A DNA stretch of 64,000 bases from Nitratireductor thuwali. GTDB taxonomy: Bacteria; Pseudomonadota; Alphaproteobacteria; Rhizobiales; Rhizobiaceae. Positions 1 to 7,944 of this stretch are shown here, piece by piece (positions within the stretch are counted from its first letter, which is position 1; every line of letters starts with the position of its first letter). The DNA lies in the NCBI RefSeq assembly GCF_036621415.1, contig NZ_CP030941.1:2230001-2294000 (forward strand). The letters run 5' to 3'. The notes beneath the pieces were generated by a model. It saw only the letters and a program-made list of their open reading frames with translations. It searched no databases and was not told the origin of the DNA. Both the position numbers and the translations under genes were made by a program.

Positions 1-549
1 GGAACCGCCTTCGATGAACGAATCGAACGTGTAGCGGCTGTCGAGCGGCGATCCGAAGATGTTCGGCCGCCCGTCCTGCTGCGGTCGCGTCATAGGCGGG
101 CTGCCAGGCCGCTCGCTGCGTCCGCCGGTAAGAACGCCGGAGGAAAGTGCGGTCTGCGGCTGATGCGAGACCTTGCGTACGGGCGGGCTCACCTCGCTGC
201 GCGCAATGGTGCCGCGCGTTGCCGTGCGAACCACGATATCGACCTTGAGGACCGATGGATCCTCGCGCTTCCAGAGTTCGGTTATGAGGTCGATGTAGTG
301 CCCGTTGATCCAGGCCCGCAAAAAGGCCGTTGGCACGGAAATGCGGACCACGCCTTTGGAGGCTTCGGCAAGCTTCATCCGGCCAAACCAGCTGGAGTAG
401 ACCTCCGTGCCCAAGCGGGCTTTCAATTGTGCCTGGACGCGCTCGAATACCGCATTGGAGCTGCTGGAGCCGTCCATGTCCTCTCCCTGAACTGCAGGAT
501 TTTGAAAGGAGAATCCCCCCTCGACTTCCCTCTCGACGCCGCTTTGCAT
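1..549 (-). CDS. dnaA: Chromosomal replication initiator DnaA, 5' part only
   Basis: Reading leftward from an ATG at 549, the frame stays open to the window edge (183 codons). It covers DnaA domain I and the linker and reaches the start of the AAA+ domain: the last residues read IFGSPLDSRYTFDSFIEGGS, the typical entry to DnaA domain III. DnaA binds ATP and DnaA boxes to open the origin. A second in-frame ATG at 477 follows an AGGGAGAGG sequence and could be the true start. I prefer 549 because an AGGGA lies a few bases upstream and the extra 24 residues read as coding. The ATPase and DNA-binding domains are outside the window. dnaA next to rpsT is the usual rhizobial order. Confidence 0.93.
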   Translation of the reverse strand, partial: MQSGVEREVEGGFSFQNPAVQGEDMDGSSSSNAVFERVQAQLKARLGTEVYSSWFGRMKLAEASKGVVRISVPTAFLRAWINGHYIDLITELWKREDPSVLKVDIVVRTATRGTIARSEVSPPVRKVSHQPQTALSSGVLTGGRSERPGSPPMTRPQQDGRPNIFGSPLDSRYTFDSFIEGGS

Positions 550-657
550 CCTCGTTTCCCTGTTAAAAATCTTCTGGTTCAGATACGGGTCGTCCAAACA
601 AATACGCTAATATGTCCTTCGCCCGTCATCATGCTCTTCTCGTCGACCGCTGCAGTG

Positions 658-705
658 CCGTGCGTCCTTGGACGCATCGTGCCATCCGAAAATGGATTCA
701 GATCA
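658..705 (+). repeat. Degraded copy of the dispersed palindromic repeat
   Basis: Contains the hairpin core GTGCGTCC-TT-GGACGCAT (660-677) followed by CCGAAAATGGATTCAGAT. The second part is a diverged version of the CCGAAAATCGATTCCGAT core seen in the other copies in this window. The orientation is given by the order hairpin core, then CCGAAAATC core. Confidence 0.5.
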
Positions 706-1196
706 GCGGACGATGCCATAGTCTGAAAGCCTCCTTTCTTTCGCCTGTTTCCCCCTTCCCCTTGCCGCACGCCACAGCCAAAGCAATAGCGCTTCCGGCG
801 AGACGGGCCAGAACCGACTTCCTTTAAAACAGTGACGAATCTGCCCGATCCCATGTATCGCTCGAGCAAAAAAACCCCGGCGCGCGGAAAGCTCCGCACT
901 GCTACTGCTGCCCATTTCGGCTAGTTTTTCCCGGGCCGCTCGACTGCCCTTACGATGGCCAGACAATACCGAAATCCTTGTGGAAAGAGCAAGTGCGCGG
1001 CTAACGCTTTTTTCACGAATTCGGCCAGTGTGACATCCGTGACATACGGTTCCGAACCATTACAAAACGGATAAAGCTTTTTGATTCCAGAGCCTTTCCA
1101 TGGGGCTCCCGGTCGGCCCCCGTGGAGGAAAAAAAATACAAAAAATCTGCTTGACATACAGGCTGGTCCGGAAGCTGCCGGGCAGCGCGCCTGGCC

Positions 1197-1205
1197 TGTG
1201 GATAA
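1197..1205. promoter_or_regulatory. DnaA box (TGTGGATAA)
   Basis: Exact match to the consensus DnaA box (TTATCCACA on the minus strand), lying about 650 bases upstream of dnaA and between dnaA and rpsT. A single box in this place suits autoregulation of dnaA, but binding is inferred. No second perfect box was seen nearby. Confidence 0.5.
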
Positions 1206-1370
1206 CATTTCATAACTGTATGATTACAATGGCAAAACTGGATTCTTGGCCAGAGCGGCGGCGCCCTTATATGACACTATTCCTACCGTGAGAAAACAAA
1301 ACGCCGGCAAACGAAGACGCGCCTGCATCCGGCGGGTGGAAAACCACCCACGGCAGCCGACATCAGGCAA

Positions 1371-1402
1371 AGAAAAACCCGGCTCAAGCGACCGGGTTTT
1401 CG
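1371..1402 (-). terminator. Rho-independent terminator of rpsT
   Basis: On the minus strand the stem AACCCGG / CCGGGTT (arms at 1392-1398 and 1376-1382) closes a 9-base loop and is followed by TTTC. It starts some 20 bases past the rpsT stop codon. Confidence 0.8.
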
Positions 1403-1420
1403 TTACAATGAATGCAGGTT

Positions 1421-1687
1421 TTAGGCGCCGAGCGTCTTCACGCGCTGTGCGAGGCGCGAGACCTTCCGCGAGGCCGTGTTCTTGTGAAGCACGCCCTTGC
1501 CGGCGGCGCGCATCAACTCGGGCTGCGCGGCCTTGAAGGCCTCTTCCGCCGCTGTCTTGTCGCCGGCGGCAAGTGCCTCCTCGACTTTGCGGACGAAGCT
1601 GCGAACACGCGAGCGACGGCTCTTGTTCACTGCGGTACGGCGGGCGATCTTGCGGACCGCCTTCTTGGCCGAAGTGGTGTTGGCCAT
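1421..1687 (-). CDS. rpsT: 30S ribosomal protein S20
   Basis: An 88-residue, very basic protein beginning [17 protein letters not shown], the standard S20 N-terminus, with the conserved region around [10 protein letters not shown] and a C-terminal half rich in Lys and Arg. S20 binds 16S rRNA early in 30S assembly. The frame is open further upstream, but the start at 1687 is set by family length and by AGAGGAAAT just before the ATG. It has its own near-consensus promoter and a terminator, so it is probably monocistronic. Confidence 0.97.
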   Translation of the reverse strand: MANTTSAKKAVRKIARRTAVNKSRRSRVRSFVRKVEEALAAGDKTAAEEAFKAAQPELMRAAGKGVLHKNTASRKVSRLAQRVKTLGA

Positions 1688-1797
1688 ATTTCCTCTCTCG
1701 TTTTCAACTGTCGCTGCCGCGAGGCGAGCCTGCAGAATGCAGAGACGCTTGCGCGCAAAATAAAAGGGCAGCCGCAGGGCCACCTCAGTTGGAGCGG

Positions 1798-1826
1798 CTT
1801 ATAATCCAGCTTCCCCGATGCGTCAA
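1798..1826 (-). promoter_or_regulatory. rpsT promoter
   Basis: On the minus strand TTGACG (1826-1821) and TATAAG (1803-1798) are separated by exactly 17 bases. This is a near-consensus sigma-70 promoter that would start an mRNA about 100 bases before the rpsT start codon, as expected for a ribosomal protein gene. Confidence 0.75.
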
Positions 1827-1858
1827 TGCACTTTGGGCCGCGCCTCGCGCGTTAAACG

Positions 1859-1902
1859 CCGTGCGTCCTTTTGGACGCACGGAAGATCCCTTGGACGCTA
1901 AA
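1859..1902 (+). repeat. Partial copy of the dispersed repeat (hairpin half)
   Basis: A perfect hairpin CGTGCGTCC-TTTT-GGACGCACG (1860-1881) is followed by TTGGACGCTAAAGACACT, which resembles the GGACGCTCTAACACTT of the longer copies. The CCGAAAATCGATTCC half is absent. It sits between the rpsT promoter and the 3' end of the enoyl-CoA hydratase gene. Confidence 0.65.
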
Positions 1903-1932
1903 GACACTGCCACCTTCCGAGTTTCCGTGGCG

Positions 1933-2706
1933 TCAGCGGTTCCTGAACTGGGCGGATCGCTTTTCGGTAAATGCGGCCATGCCTTCCTTCTGGTCAGCGA
2001 GCGCGAACATGGAATGGAAGACCCGCCGTTCGAAACGCAGGCCCTCGGCAAGCGTCATCTCATAGGAACGGTTGACCGTTTCCTTCACCATCATCACAGC
2101 CGGCAGGGAGAACTCGGCGATCTTGCCGGCCACCTTCAGGGCTTCCTCTATCAGTTCGCCGGCCGGCACGACGCGCGATACCAGGCCTGAACGCTCCGCC
2201 TCGAGGGCGTCCATCATGCGGCCGGTCAGGCACATTTCCATGGCCTTCGACTTGCCGACGAATCGGGTCAGCCGCTGCGAGCCGCCCATGCCCGGCATAA
2301 CGCCCAGCGTGATCTCGGGCTGGCCGAACTTGGCGTTGTCGGCGGCGAGAATGAAGTCGCACATCATGGCAAGCTCGCATCCGCCGCCCAGCGCATATCC
2401 GGCAACCGCCGCAATCACCGGCTTGCGGATCCGGGTGAGGCGCTCCCAGTCCGCGAAGAAGTCTTCCATATAGGCTTCGATATAGGTCTTCGGCTGCATC
2501 TCCTTGATGTCTGCCCCCGCGGCGAAGGCCTTTTCGGAGCCGGTAATGACGATCGCCCCGACCTTGGCGTTTTCGTCGAAAGCCTCGGCAGCCGCCACCA
2601 CTTCCTCCAGCACCTTGGAGTTCAGCGCATTGAGCGCCTTGGGGCGGTTGAGCGTGATGAGGCCGACACGTCCGCGCGTCTCGACTAGGATCGTCTCGTA
2701 AGCCAT
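1933..2706 (-). CDS. Enoyl-CoA hydratase / crotonase
   Basis: A 257-residue crotonase-fold protein of the usual length for short-chain enoyl-CoA hydratases, which add water to 2-trans-enoyl-CoA in beta-oxidation and related pathways. The oxyanion-hole region [15 protein letters not shown], the [11 protein letters not shown] segment with the first catalytic Glu and the [15 protein letters not shown] segment with the second catalytic Glu are all present, so real hydratase activity is likely. The ATG is preceded by AGGAGGGTTTTC, a strong ribosome site. It follows mutM with a 33-base gap. The exact physiological substrate cannot be told from sequence. Confidence 0.93.
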   Translation of the reverse strand: MAYETILVETRGRVGLITLNRPKALNALNSKVLEEVVAAAEAFDENAKVGAIVITGSEKAFAAGADIKEMQPKTYIEAYMEDFFADWERLTRIRKPVIAAVAGYALGGGCELAMMCDFILAADNAKFGQPEITLGVMPGMGGSQRLTRFVGKSKAMEMCLTGRMMDALEAERSGLVSRVVPAGELIEEALKVAGKIAEFSLPAVMMVKETVNRSYEMTLAEGLRFERRVFHSMFALADQKEGMAAFTEKRSAQFRNR

Positions 2707-2739
2707 GAAAACCCTCCTGATGAAAGATGCACGCTTATC

Positions 2740-3630
2740 CTATCGCTGGCAGGCCGGACAATAGAATGTCGACCGGCCGGACTGCACGATGCGCCTGATG
2801 GTGCCTTGGCACCCGGGCTTGCGGCATGCCTCGCCTTCCCGATCGTATACATTGAAGGAATGCTGGAAGTAGCCAAGCGACCCGTCGGTTTGCATGTGGT
2901 CGCGCAGCGACGAGCCGCCGGCGGCGATGGCCTCTGAGATAACCGTGCGCACCGCCTCGGCCAGCCGGCCGGCTCTGGCTGTCGCTCCAGCCTGTCCCGC
3001 TATGGAACCTGCACGGCGCCGGGGCGACAGGCCGGCGCGCCAGAGCGCCTCGCAGACATAGATGTTGCCCAGCCCGGCGATGATGCGCTGGTCCAGCAAA
3101 GCGGCCTTCAACGGCGCCTGCCGGCCCCTGAGCAGCTCGGACAGCAGGGCACCGTCGAGCGCATTTCCGGTAGGCTCGACACCCAGCCCCGCCAACAGCG
3201 GATGTGCGTCCAGTTCGGCAGCCTCGGCCAGCAGCATGAAGCCGAAACGTCGGGGGTCGTTGTAGGTTACAAGCGCCGCCTCGCCGTCCGGCCCTTGCAG
3301 CGACAAGCACACGTGATCGTGCTTCGCATCCCTCGGCCGGGCATGGTGGAAGGAGCCTGGCACATCCGCGGCGGCTCTCCGCTCGATGCGGAAAGAGCCG
3401 GACATGCCCAAGTGGCAGATCAGCACCGCGCCGTCTTCAAGGTGGATGAGCAGATACTTGGCGCGCCTCGCAAGGGCTGTGACGCGGCGTCCGGCCACTC
3501 TTGCGGCAAAGTCGTCCGGAAACGGAAACCGGAGATCCGGCCGGCGCTGAACCAGCGCAACGATGCGCGCGCCCTCCATCACCGGTTCGAGACCCCGGCG
3601 CACCGTTTCCACCTCGGGCAGCTCAGGCAT
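2740..3630 (-). CDS. mutM: Formamidopyrimidine-DNA glycosylase (Fpg/MutM)
   Basis: A 296-residue bifunctional DNA glycosylase/AP lyase that removes 8-oxoguanine and ring-opened purines. The start at 3630 gives [14 protein letters not shown], in which the Pro after Met is the Schiff-base nucleophile and the next Glu the general acid. The C-terminus ends in the Fpg zinc finger (C-x4-C, then C-x2-C in YCPACQR). The frame is open 22 codons further upstream, but the N-terminal proline requirement fixes this start. The first bases overlap the 3' end of deoB by 8 bases, suggesting translational coupling. Confidence 0.96.
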   Translation of the reverse strand: MPELPEVETVRRGLEPVMEGARIVALVQRRPDLRFPFPDDFAARVAGRRVTALARRAKYLLIHLEDGAVLICHLGMSGSFRIERRAAADVPGSFHHARPRDAKHDHVCLSLQGPDGEAALVTYNDPRRFGFMLLAEAAELDAHPLLAGLGVEPTGNALDGALLSELLRGRQAPLKAALLDQRIIAGLGNIYVCEALWRAGLSPRRRAGSIAGQAGATARAGRLAEAVRTVISEAIAAGGSSLRDHMQTDGSLGYFQHSFNVYDREGEACRKPGCQGTIRRIVQSGRSTFYCPACQR

Positions 3631-4857
3631 CTGGCGATGATCCGGGCAGGAAGGAGGTGCCATGCGGGCCCGGCGCCAGGCCCAGATGAGCGGCAACCGT
3701 CTCGCCGATATCGGCGAAGGTGCCGCGCACGCCGATCGATCCCGCGCCCAGGCCCGGCCCGGTGCCGAGGATGGGAACGCGCTCGCGCGTATGATCGGTT
3801 CCCTGCCATGTCGGATCGCAGCCGTGATCGGCAGTCAGGATCAGAAGGTCACCGGGCTTCAGCTTCGCCAGCGCTTCCGGCAGTCGGCGGTCGAACGCCT
3901 CCAGCGCGGCCGCATAGCCGGCGACGTCACGCCGATGGCCGTAAAGAGAATCAAAATCGACGAAATTGGCGAACACGAGATCACCGTCCTCGGCATCGTC
4001 CATGGCGTCGAGCGTGGCGTCGAAAAGCGCCATATTGCCCGCCGCCTTGCGCACTTCCCCGACGCCTTGATGGGCGAAGATGTCGCCGATCTTGCCGACG
4101 GTGATGACACGCCGGCCCGCCGCCGTCACCCGGTCCAGCAAGGTGGGCTCGGGTGGCGGCACGGCGTAGTCGCGACGGTTGGCGGTCCGTTCGAAGGTCG
4201 CGGCCGTCTCGCCGATGAAGGGACGGGCGATGACGCGGCCGATATTGTAGGGGTCGACCAGCCGGCGGGCCGTCTCGCAAAGCGCATAGAGACGGTCGAG
4301 GCCGAAATGCTCTTCATGCGCGGCGATCTGATAGACGGAATCGGCCGAGGTGTAGCAGATGGGCTTTCCGGTCCCTATGTGCTCCTCACCGAGCCGGGCG
4401 ATGATCTCGGTTCCCGAGGCGTGGCAATCGCCAAGGATGCCCGGAAGCCCCGCTTCCTCAATGATCCTCCGGGTGAGATCTGGGGGAAGGTCGGGACGGT
4501 TTGCGGGAAATAGCCCCATTCGAAGGGAACCGGCACGCCGGCGATCTCCCAATGGCCCGAAGGCGTATCCTTGCCCTTGGAAACCTCGTCGGCGGCACCG
4601 TGGAGCGCTTCCGGCCCAGCGGGGGCACCGCCGCCTGGCGTGCCGGCGGCCAGCGCGTGGGCGGCATCCAGACCCAGCCGCCGCATATTGGGCACATGGA
4701 GAGGACCGGATCGCAGACCTTCCCTGTCGCCGGCTCCCGTGGCGCAGGCCTGCACGATATGGCCGTACGTGTCCGCCCCCTGATCGCCGAAGCCGGCGGC
4801 GTCCGCAGCGTGGCCGATGCCGAAGGAATCGAGGACGAACAGGAATGCGCGGGCCAT
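3623..4857 (-). pseudogene. deoB: Phosphopentomutase DeoB, reading frame broken by one base
   Basis: DeoB interconverts (deoxy)ribose-1- and -5-phosphate. The N-terminal part from ATG 4857 ([20 protein letters not shown], metal-binding Asp; then ADTYGHI) reads in one frame up to TVPTFP. The rest ([20 protein letters not shown] through [16 protein letters not shown], the alkaline-phosphatase-superfamily metal ligands) reads in another. The switch falls at a run of five G (4482-4486, plus strand). One extra G restores an uninterrupted protein of about 411 residues with [10 protein letters not shown] at the join. Both halves are fully conserved, so a sequence error or a very recent mutation is more likely than an old pseudogene. 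It overlaps mutM by 8 bases and would feed on the products of the PNP and DeoA enzymes encoded near 30-32 kb. Confidence 0.9.
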
Positions 4858-4863
4858 GCATGG

Positions 4864-4881
4864 TGCTCCGTGGGTGGAGCA
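4864..4881 (-). promoter_or_regulatory. Hairpin covering the deoB ribosome-binding site
   Basis: On the minus strand TGCTCC-ACCCAC-GGAGCA forms a 6-bp stem with a 6-base loop. Its 3' arm contains the GGAG that serves as Shine-Dalgarno sequence 8 bases before the deoB ATG at 4857. In RNA, the stem could limit ribosome access; regulation is inference. Confidence 0.4.
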
Positions 4882-4972
4882 TCAGAGATAGTCAGGGGCC
4901 GCAACATTGGCAATGCCGCCGCCACCGCCATGTTGACAGATGGAAGTCAGGCCGAATGGCGGTCAAGCGGGA

Positions 4973-5626
4973 TCAGCAATCGCTGCAGGGGATCGTAAGG
5001 CTCACCCGGGGGCGAAGGTGGTAGCGCCCGCCCATTGTCATGCTCAGCGCGTCAAATGCCCCGCCGAATCCAAAGTGGTTGCCTTCCTTCGTCGATCGCG
5101 AGCCGAAGGGCTCGTATTCGAGCGTCGTGTGGGCGCGAACGAGAAACGAGCCGGGAACCATGAGATCCCTTGGCACTGTCGTCTCCGTTCCCGGTGTCGC
5201 ATCGGGACTTCCAACGCCGTCAACCATTTTCCGCGACCAGACGACCTTGGCTTCAGGCTCTTCGTCATCGGTGATCTCGATAGCGGTCACGGTGATCACC
5301 GGGTTCGAGCGCTCATACGGCTGCAACACGGATTCGCCTATCTCCATAATGGCATCCAGCTCGGCCTTGGTGATCGTCTGCTGCTGGGTGATCAGATCGC
5401 CCACCTGGCTGGCCGAGCGCTCCACATTCGAGCTGGTGACGACCGCGAGAGAATACTCCATGGCAAGGAAGTAGACACCGATAAGAAGCGGCGCGATAAA
5501 CGCGAATTCGACGGCGGCCACGCCACGTTGGTCGCGAAGGAGCTTTAGCGCTCTCCCGGCAAGTCGGCTATTGGCGGCCGGTGTTGCAGGACAGGCGACA
5601 GGTGCGTTTTGTTTCAGGTCAGTCAT
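4973..5626 (-). CDS. TadE/TadG-like pilus assembly protein (TadG type)
   Basis: A protein of about 217 residues with one N-terminal membrane segment (VAAVEFAFIAPLLIGVYFLA) that carries the Glu-containing pseudopilin-like signature of the TadE/TadG family. A soluble periplasmic region follows, with a Cys pair near the C-terminus (CSDC). Such minor pseudopilins act in Flp (Tad) pilus assembly. The start at 5626 overlaps the upstream TadE-like stop as ATGACTGA, typical of coupling; an ATG at 5638 is also possible. No gene name can be assigned safely between tadE, tadF and tadG. Confidence 0.8.
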   Translation of the reverse strand: MTDLKQNAPVACPATPAANSRLAGRALKLLRDQRGVAAVEFAFIAPLLIGVYFLAMEYSLAVVTSSNVERSASQVGDLITQQQTITKAELDAIMEIGESVLQPYERSNPVITVTAIEITDDEEPEAKVVWSRKMVDGVGSPDATPGTETTVPRDLMVPGSFLVRAHTTLEYEPFGSRSTKEGNHFGFGGAFDALSMTMGGRYHLRPRVSLTIPCSDC

Positions 5627-6179
5627 CGAAGGGCTCATTCTGCCAGGTGACGGCCGCGAAAAGCGAGGTAGTCCCGTCGTTCAGATTGAACAGCCTGCTC
5701 TTCATGAAACCGGTCAGCGTCGACCATTTATAGACGATACGCATCTTGTTCTTGGATTGGGACGGTCCGGGATCGAATCCTCGATCCTCGATCACCACCT
5801 CGCCATTCCTGACGCGCATTTTCGCAGCGGCGGCCAGCGCGAAAGTATCGTATTGCTTGAGGTCCACGATCAGTTGTTCGGGAGGACAGTTGTTGCCTAC
5901 GAGGAACTGCATGCGGTCGCAGATCATCGTGCGAAGTTCTTCTTCGTCCAGATCTGCGGCCTTGATCTGTCCGGTTCGCAGGATGCGGGCAACGTCGTCG
6001 GCGGCATTGTTTAACAGCTGCCAGGTGGCAACCGAAATGCAAAGCTCGACGATGGCGAAGAAGAGTATGAAGAATGGTGCGGCGAGCATCGCGAATTCAA
6101 GCGCCGCCACGCCCTTCCTGTCGCGCATGAACAGGCCGAACAGCCCTTTGCGTCTCGTTTTTGCTTCTGATGCCTTCAT
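5619..6179 (-). CDS. TadE-like pilus assembly protein
   Basis: A 186-residue TadE-family protein. A basic N-terminus (MKASEAKTRRKGLFGLFMRD) is followed by RKGVAALEFAMLAAPFFILF, the prepilin-like segment with a Glu in the hydrophobic stretch, then a periplasmic domain with two Cys (MICDRM, NNCPPEQ). The start at 6179 has GGAGTG just upstream; the longer open frame lacks support. It forms a two-gene overlapping unit with the TadG-like gene downstream. Role: minor pseudopilin of the Flp pilus machine, by family. Confidence 0.85.
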   Translation of the reverse strand: MKASEAKTRRKGLFGLFMRDRKGVAALEFAMLAAPFFILFFAIVELCISVATWQLLNNAADDVARILRTGQIKAADLDEEELRTMICDRMQFLVGNNCPPEQLIVDLKQYDTFALAAAAKMRVRNGEVVIEDRGFDPGPSQSKNKMRIVYKWSTLTGFMKSRLFNLNDGTTSLFAAVTWQNEPFDD

Positions 6180-6313
6180 CACTCCGCCCCGCCGAAATTC
6201 AGGAACTGCCGGAACACTAGCAGCAAGGGGTTGAGCTTCGGTTTTGCCGATGCATAAGAACGCAGATGTTCTGTTAAGCTGGCGGCAACCAACATGGCCA
6301 CCGGGTAGCCGGG

Positions 6314-6739
6314 CTACTGTCCTGCCATCTCCATTTCCGACATCCTTTCGGCTTCGGTCTTGTAGGAACCCTCGCAATAGGGCGTACAGGACAGGGTCTG
6401 AATGCTCGAGCGGCGATAGATGCGCACCGATTCCGCCGTCTGCCGCGACACGGTGATCTGCTCGTCGACAATGGGCTGGCCCTCGATGTCCAGCACGACA
6501 ATATTGGTAACGCCGAAACCTTTGCCGGTGAGCACGATGGTGGTGGAATCCTGCACCGCCGCATCGGCGATCTCGGGATTGCCAATGACGACGGTGTCGG
6601 CCGGCCGCGCGAGCTTGACGATCTTGGCCTGGTTCATCACCACCTTGATGCCGGCATCGGCCAGCGCGGAGACCGGCGACAATGCCACGGCGGCCGCCAA
6701 TGCAAAACCTACGCTATATATATAGGACCTCACGGCCAT
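6314..6739 (-). CDS. Stand-alone CpaC/RcpA N-terminal-domain protein, exported
   Basis: A 141-residue protein with a signal peptide (MAVRSYIYSVGFALAAAVAL, cleavage near ALA) and a single domain like the N-terminal pilus/flagella secretin domain of CpaC (KIVKLARPADTVVIGNPEIA, then GVTNIVVLDIEG). The C-terminal secretin beta-barrel of CpaC is missing. A C-terminal tail has two Cys (TLSCTPYCEG). It lies head-to-head with the Flp pilin gene. It may be an accessory to the Tad secretin encoded elsewhere. GGGAG upstream of ATG 6739 supports this start over the longer open frame. Confidence 0.8.
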   Translation of the reverse strand: MAVRSYIYSVGFALAAAVALSPVSALADAGIKVVMNQAKIVKLARPADTVVIGNPEIADAAVQDSTTIVLTGKGFGVTNIVVLDIEGQPIVDEQITVSRQTAESVRIYRRSSIQTLSCTPYCEGSYKTEAERMSEMEMAGQ

Positions 6740-6883
6740 TTCGGTTCTCCCGCCACACAAGCTGACTGAAAGATGAACGAAACTGGTGAATTGAGTATTA
6801 ATGCCAGGGAAGGCCGGCAATTGTGCGTCCATGGCGCCAATCGAAAAATGCCATCGAAATTGTTGTAACGGCATTAACCAGAT

Positions 6884-6899
6884 GAGAGACATGCCTCTC
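6884..6899. promoter_or_regulatory. Imperfect palindrome between divergent pilus genes
   Basis: GAGAGACATGCCTCTC matches its own reverse complement at 14 of 16 positions. It lies in the 287-base divergent region between the CpaC-like gene and the Flp pilin gene and could be an operator for either. No matching regulator is encoded beside it. Confidence 0.3.
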
Positions 6900-7026
6900 G
6901 TAAGGTTTCGGTAATATTGTTTGTTAAGCGCATTGAAACAGCTCCGGCCTAAATTCCCGTCCATCCGATCGACGCACAAGAACAGTTGACGGAAGTGCTG
7001 TAGAAACCGGAGTAAGGAGTTCTCCC

Positions 7027-7200
7027 ATGACTAAGCTGTTTGCACGTTTCGCCAAGGACGAGTCCGGCGCGACCGCTATCGAATACGGCCTGATCGCCGC
7101 CCTCATCGCCGTTGGCATTATCGCGGGCGCCAATGCGCTCAGCGGAAGCATCGACAATACACTGACTGGCCTTGGCACAACGATGGAAGACGCGAACTAA
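7027..7200 (+). CDS. Flp/Fap-type pilin
   Basis: A 57-residue class IVb prepilin: basic leader MTKLFARFAKDESG, cleavage expected after Gly before ATAIEYGLIAALIAVGIIAG. The mature N-terminus has Glu at +5 followed by Tyr, the Flp motif. AAGGAG lies about 9 bases before the ATG. It is followed by the prepilin peptidase gene in the same direction, the usual pilin-cpaA order, but cpaB-F and tadBC are not present here. It is the major structural subunit of an adhesive Flp pilus, by family. Confidence 0.95.
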   Translation: MTKLFARFAKDESGATAIEYGLIAALIAVGIIAGANALSGSIDNTLTGLGTTMEDAN

Positions 7201-7223
7201 GCCGTCAGGTCAGAAAATGCGGG

Positions 7224-7255
7224 GGCCGCTTGCCGCGAGGCTGGCGGCCTTCTCT
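7224..7255 (+). terminator. Possible terminator or attenuator after the pilin gene
   Basis: GGCCGC (7224-7229) and GCGGCC (7244-7249) can pair, followed by TTCTCTC. It sits just after the pilin stop and before the peptidase gene, so it could make the pilin transcript far more abundant than the downstream one. There is no clean T run. Confidence 0.4.
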
Positions 7256-7343
7256 CGTTATGGACCCCATTTCAACCATCTTTCATCAAGCCTTAAAGCC
7301 TGCATGCCCATAATCGCTTCGTTTCCTGGTTTAGGTGAAGCCG

Positions 7344-7865
7344 ATGCTTGAAGCCGCCATCTTCGTCATATTCCCCTTCTGCATGGCCTATGCCGCCGTG
7401 TCCGACATGGTGTCGATGACCATCGCCAACCGGGTGTCGCTGCTGCTGGTCGCCGCCTTCGCGCTGATCGCGCCCTTCACCGGCATGGAATGGGCGGCCT
7501 ACGGCATGCATTTCGCCGCCGGCGCGGCGGTGCTCGTGGTGACCTTCGGCCTGTTCGCCCTGGGCGGCATGGGCGGCGGCGATGCCAAGCTGCTTGCCGC
7601 CACCTCCGTCTGGTTCGGCTTCAGCGCCGGCCTCCTGGACTATCTCATCTTGTCGACCGTGGCCGGTGGCGCGCTGACCCTGGCGCTCATCGCCTATCGC
7701 AATTCTCCCATCTCCGCGCTGACAGGCGCCAATGTGCTGTTGCGGCATTTTTCCGACCAGGAGGCGGGTATCCCGTACGGCGTCGCCCTCGGCGTGGGCG
7801 GCCTGCTCACCTATTCCCAAACGCCGCTGATGCAGTGGGCGATGGCGCGGATGACGGCTCCCTGA
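7344..7865 (+). CDS. cpaA: Prepilin peptidase CpaA (A24 family)
   Basis: A small integral-membrane aspartic peptidase (173 residues) that cleaves Flp prepilins. The two catalytic Asp are visible in AAVSDMVSMTI and in GGMGGGDAKLLAA (the GxGD motif). Several hydrophobic segments span the length; there is no N-methyltransferase domain, as normal for CpaA. I chose ATG 7344 because AGGTGA precedes it; a GTG at 7335 would add three residues. It is paired with the pilin gene upstream. Confidence 0.9.
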   Translation: MLEAAIFVIFPFCMAYAAVSDMVSMTIANRVSLLLVAAFALIAPFTGMEWAAYGMHFAAGAAVLVVTFGLFALGGMGGGDAKLLAATSVWFGFSAGLLDYLILSTVAGGALTLALIAYRNSPISALTGANVLLRHFSDQEAGIPYGVALGVGGLLTYSQTPLMQWAMARMTAP

Positions 7866-7892
7866 GCATTTTTGCGGGTTCGATTGCCAGAC

Positions 7893-7925
7893 AAAAGGCC
7901 GCGGCGTTCGGCGCCGCGGCCCTTC
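7893..7925. terminator. Bidirectional terminator between cpaA and the Kazal-like gene
   Basis: Perfect 10-bp stem GGCCGCGGCG (7897-7906) with CGCCGCGGCC (7912-7921) and a 5-base loop, between two converging genes. On the minus strand it is followed by TTTTG, the better terminator; on the plus strand by CTTCTC. Confidence 0.65.
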
Positions 7926-7944
7926 TCAACTGTAGTGCCGCGAT

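Larger units (their letters stand above)
550..1370. other. Long dnaA-rpsT intergenic region
   Basis: About 820 bases without a convincing gene; open frames here lack ribosome sites and family resemblance. It probably carries the dnaA promoter and leader. Visible landmarks are a degraded repeat copy (658-705), an AT-rich stretch around 1120-1150 and a perfect DnaA box (1197-1205). I could not identify an AT-rich unwinding element or a cluster of DnaA boxes, so I do not call it an origin. Confidence 0.6.

Noticed and set aside
579..899. A 106-codon frame between dnaA and rpsT as a small gene
   Set aside because: It overlaps a degraded repeat, has no ribosome site and shows no coding-like composition.
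1151..1180. TTGACA at 1151 as a plus-strand promoter
   Set aside because: No acceptable -10 sequence lies 16-18 bases downstream, and no rightward gene follows.
4482..4486. Programmed frameshifting in deoB
   Set aside because: A slippery G/C run alone, without a stimulatory element or known precedent in DeoB, is weaker than the error or recent-mutation explanation, especially as glk shows the same kind of lesion.
6257..6272. AGAAC-GCAGAT-GTTCT as an SOS (LexA) box
   Set aside because: Alphaproteobacterial LexA sites are direct repeats (GTTC-N7-GTTC). This is an inverted repeat, and no DNA-repair gene follows.
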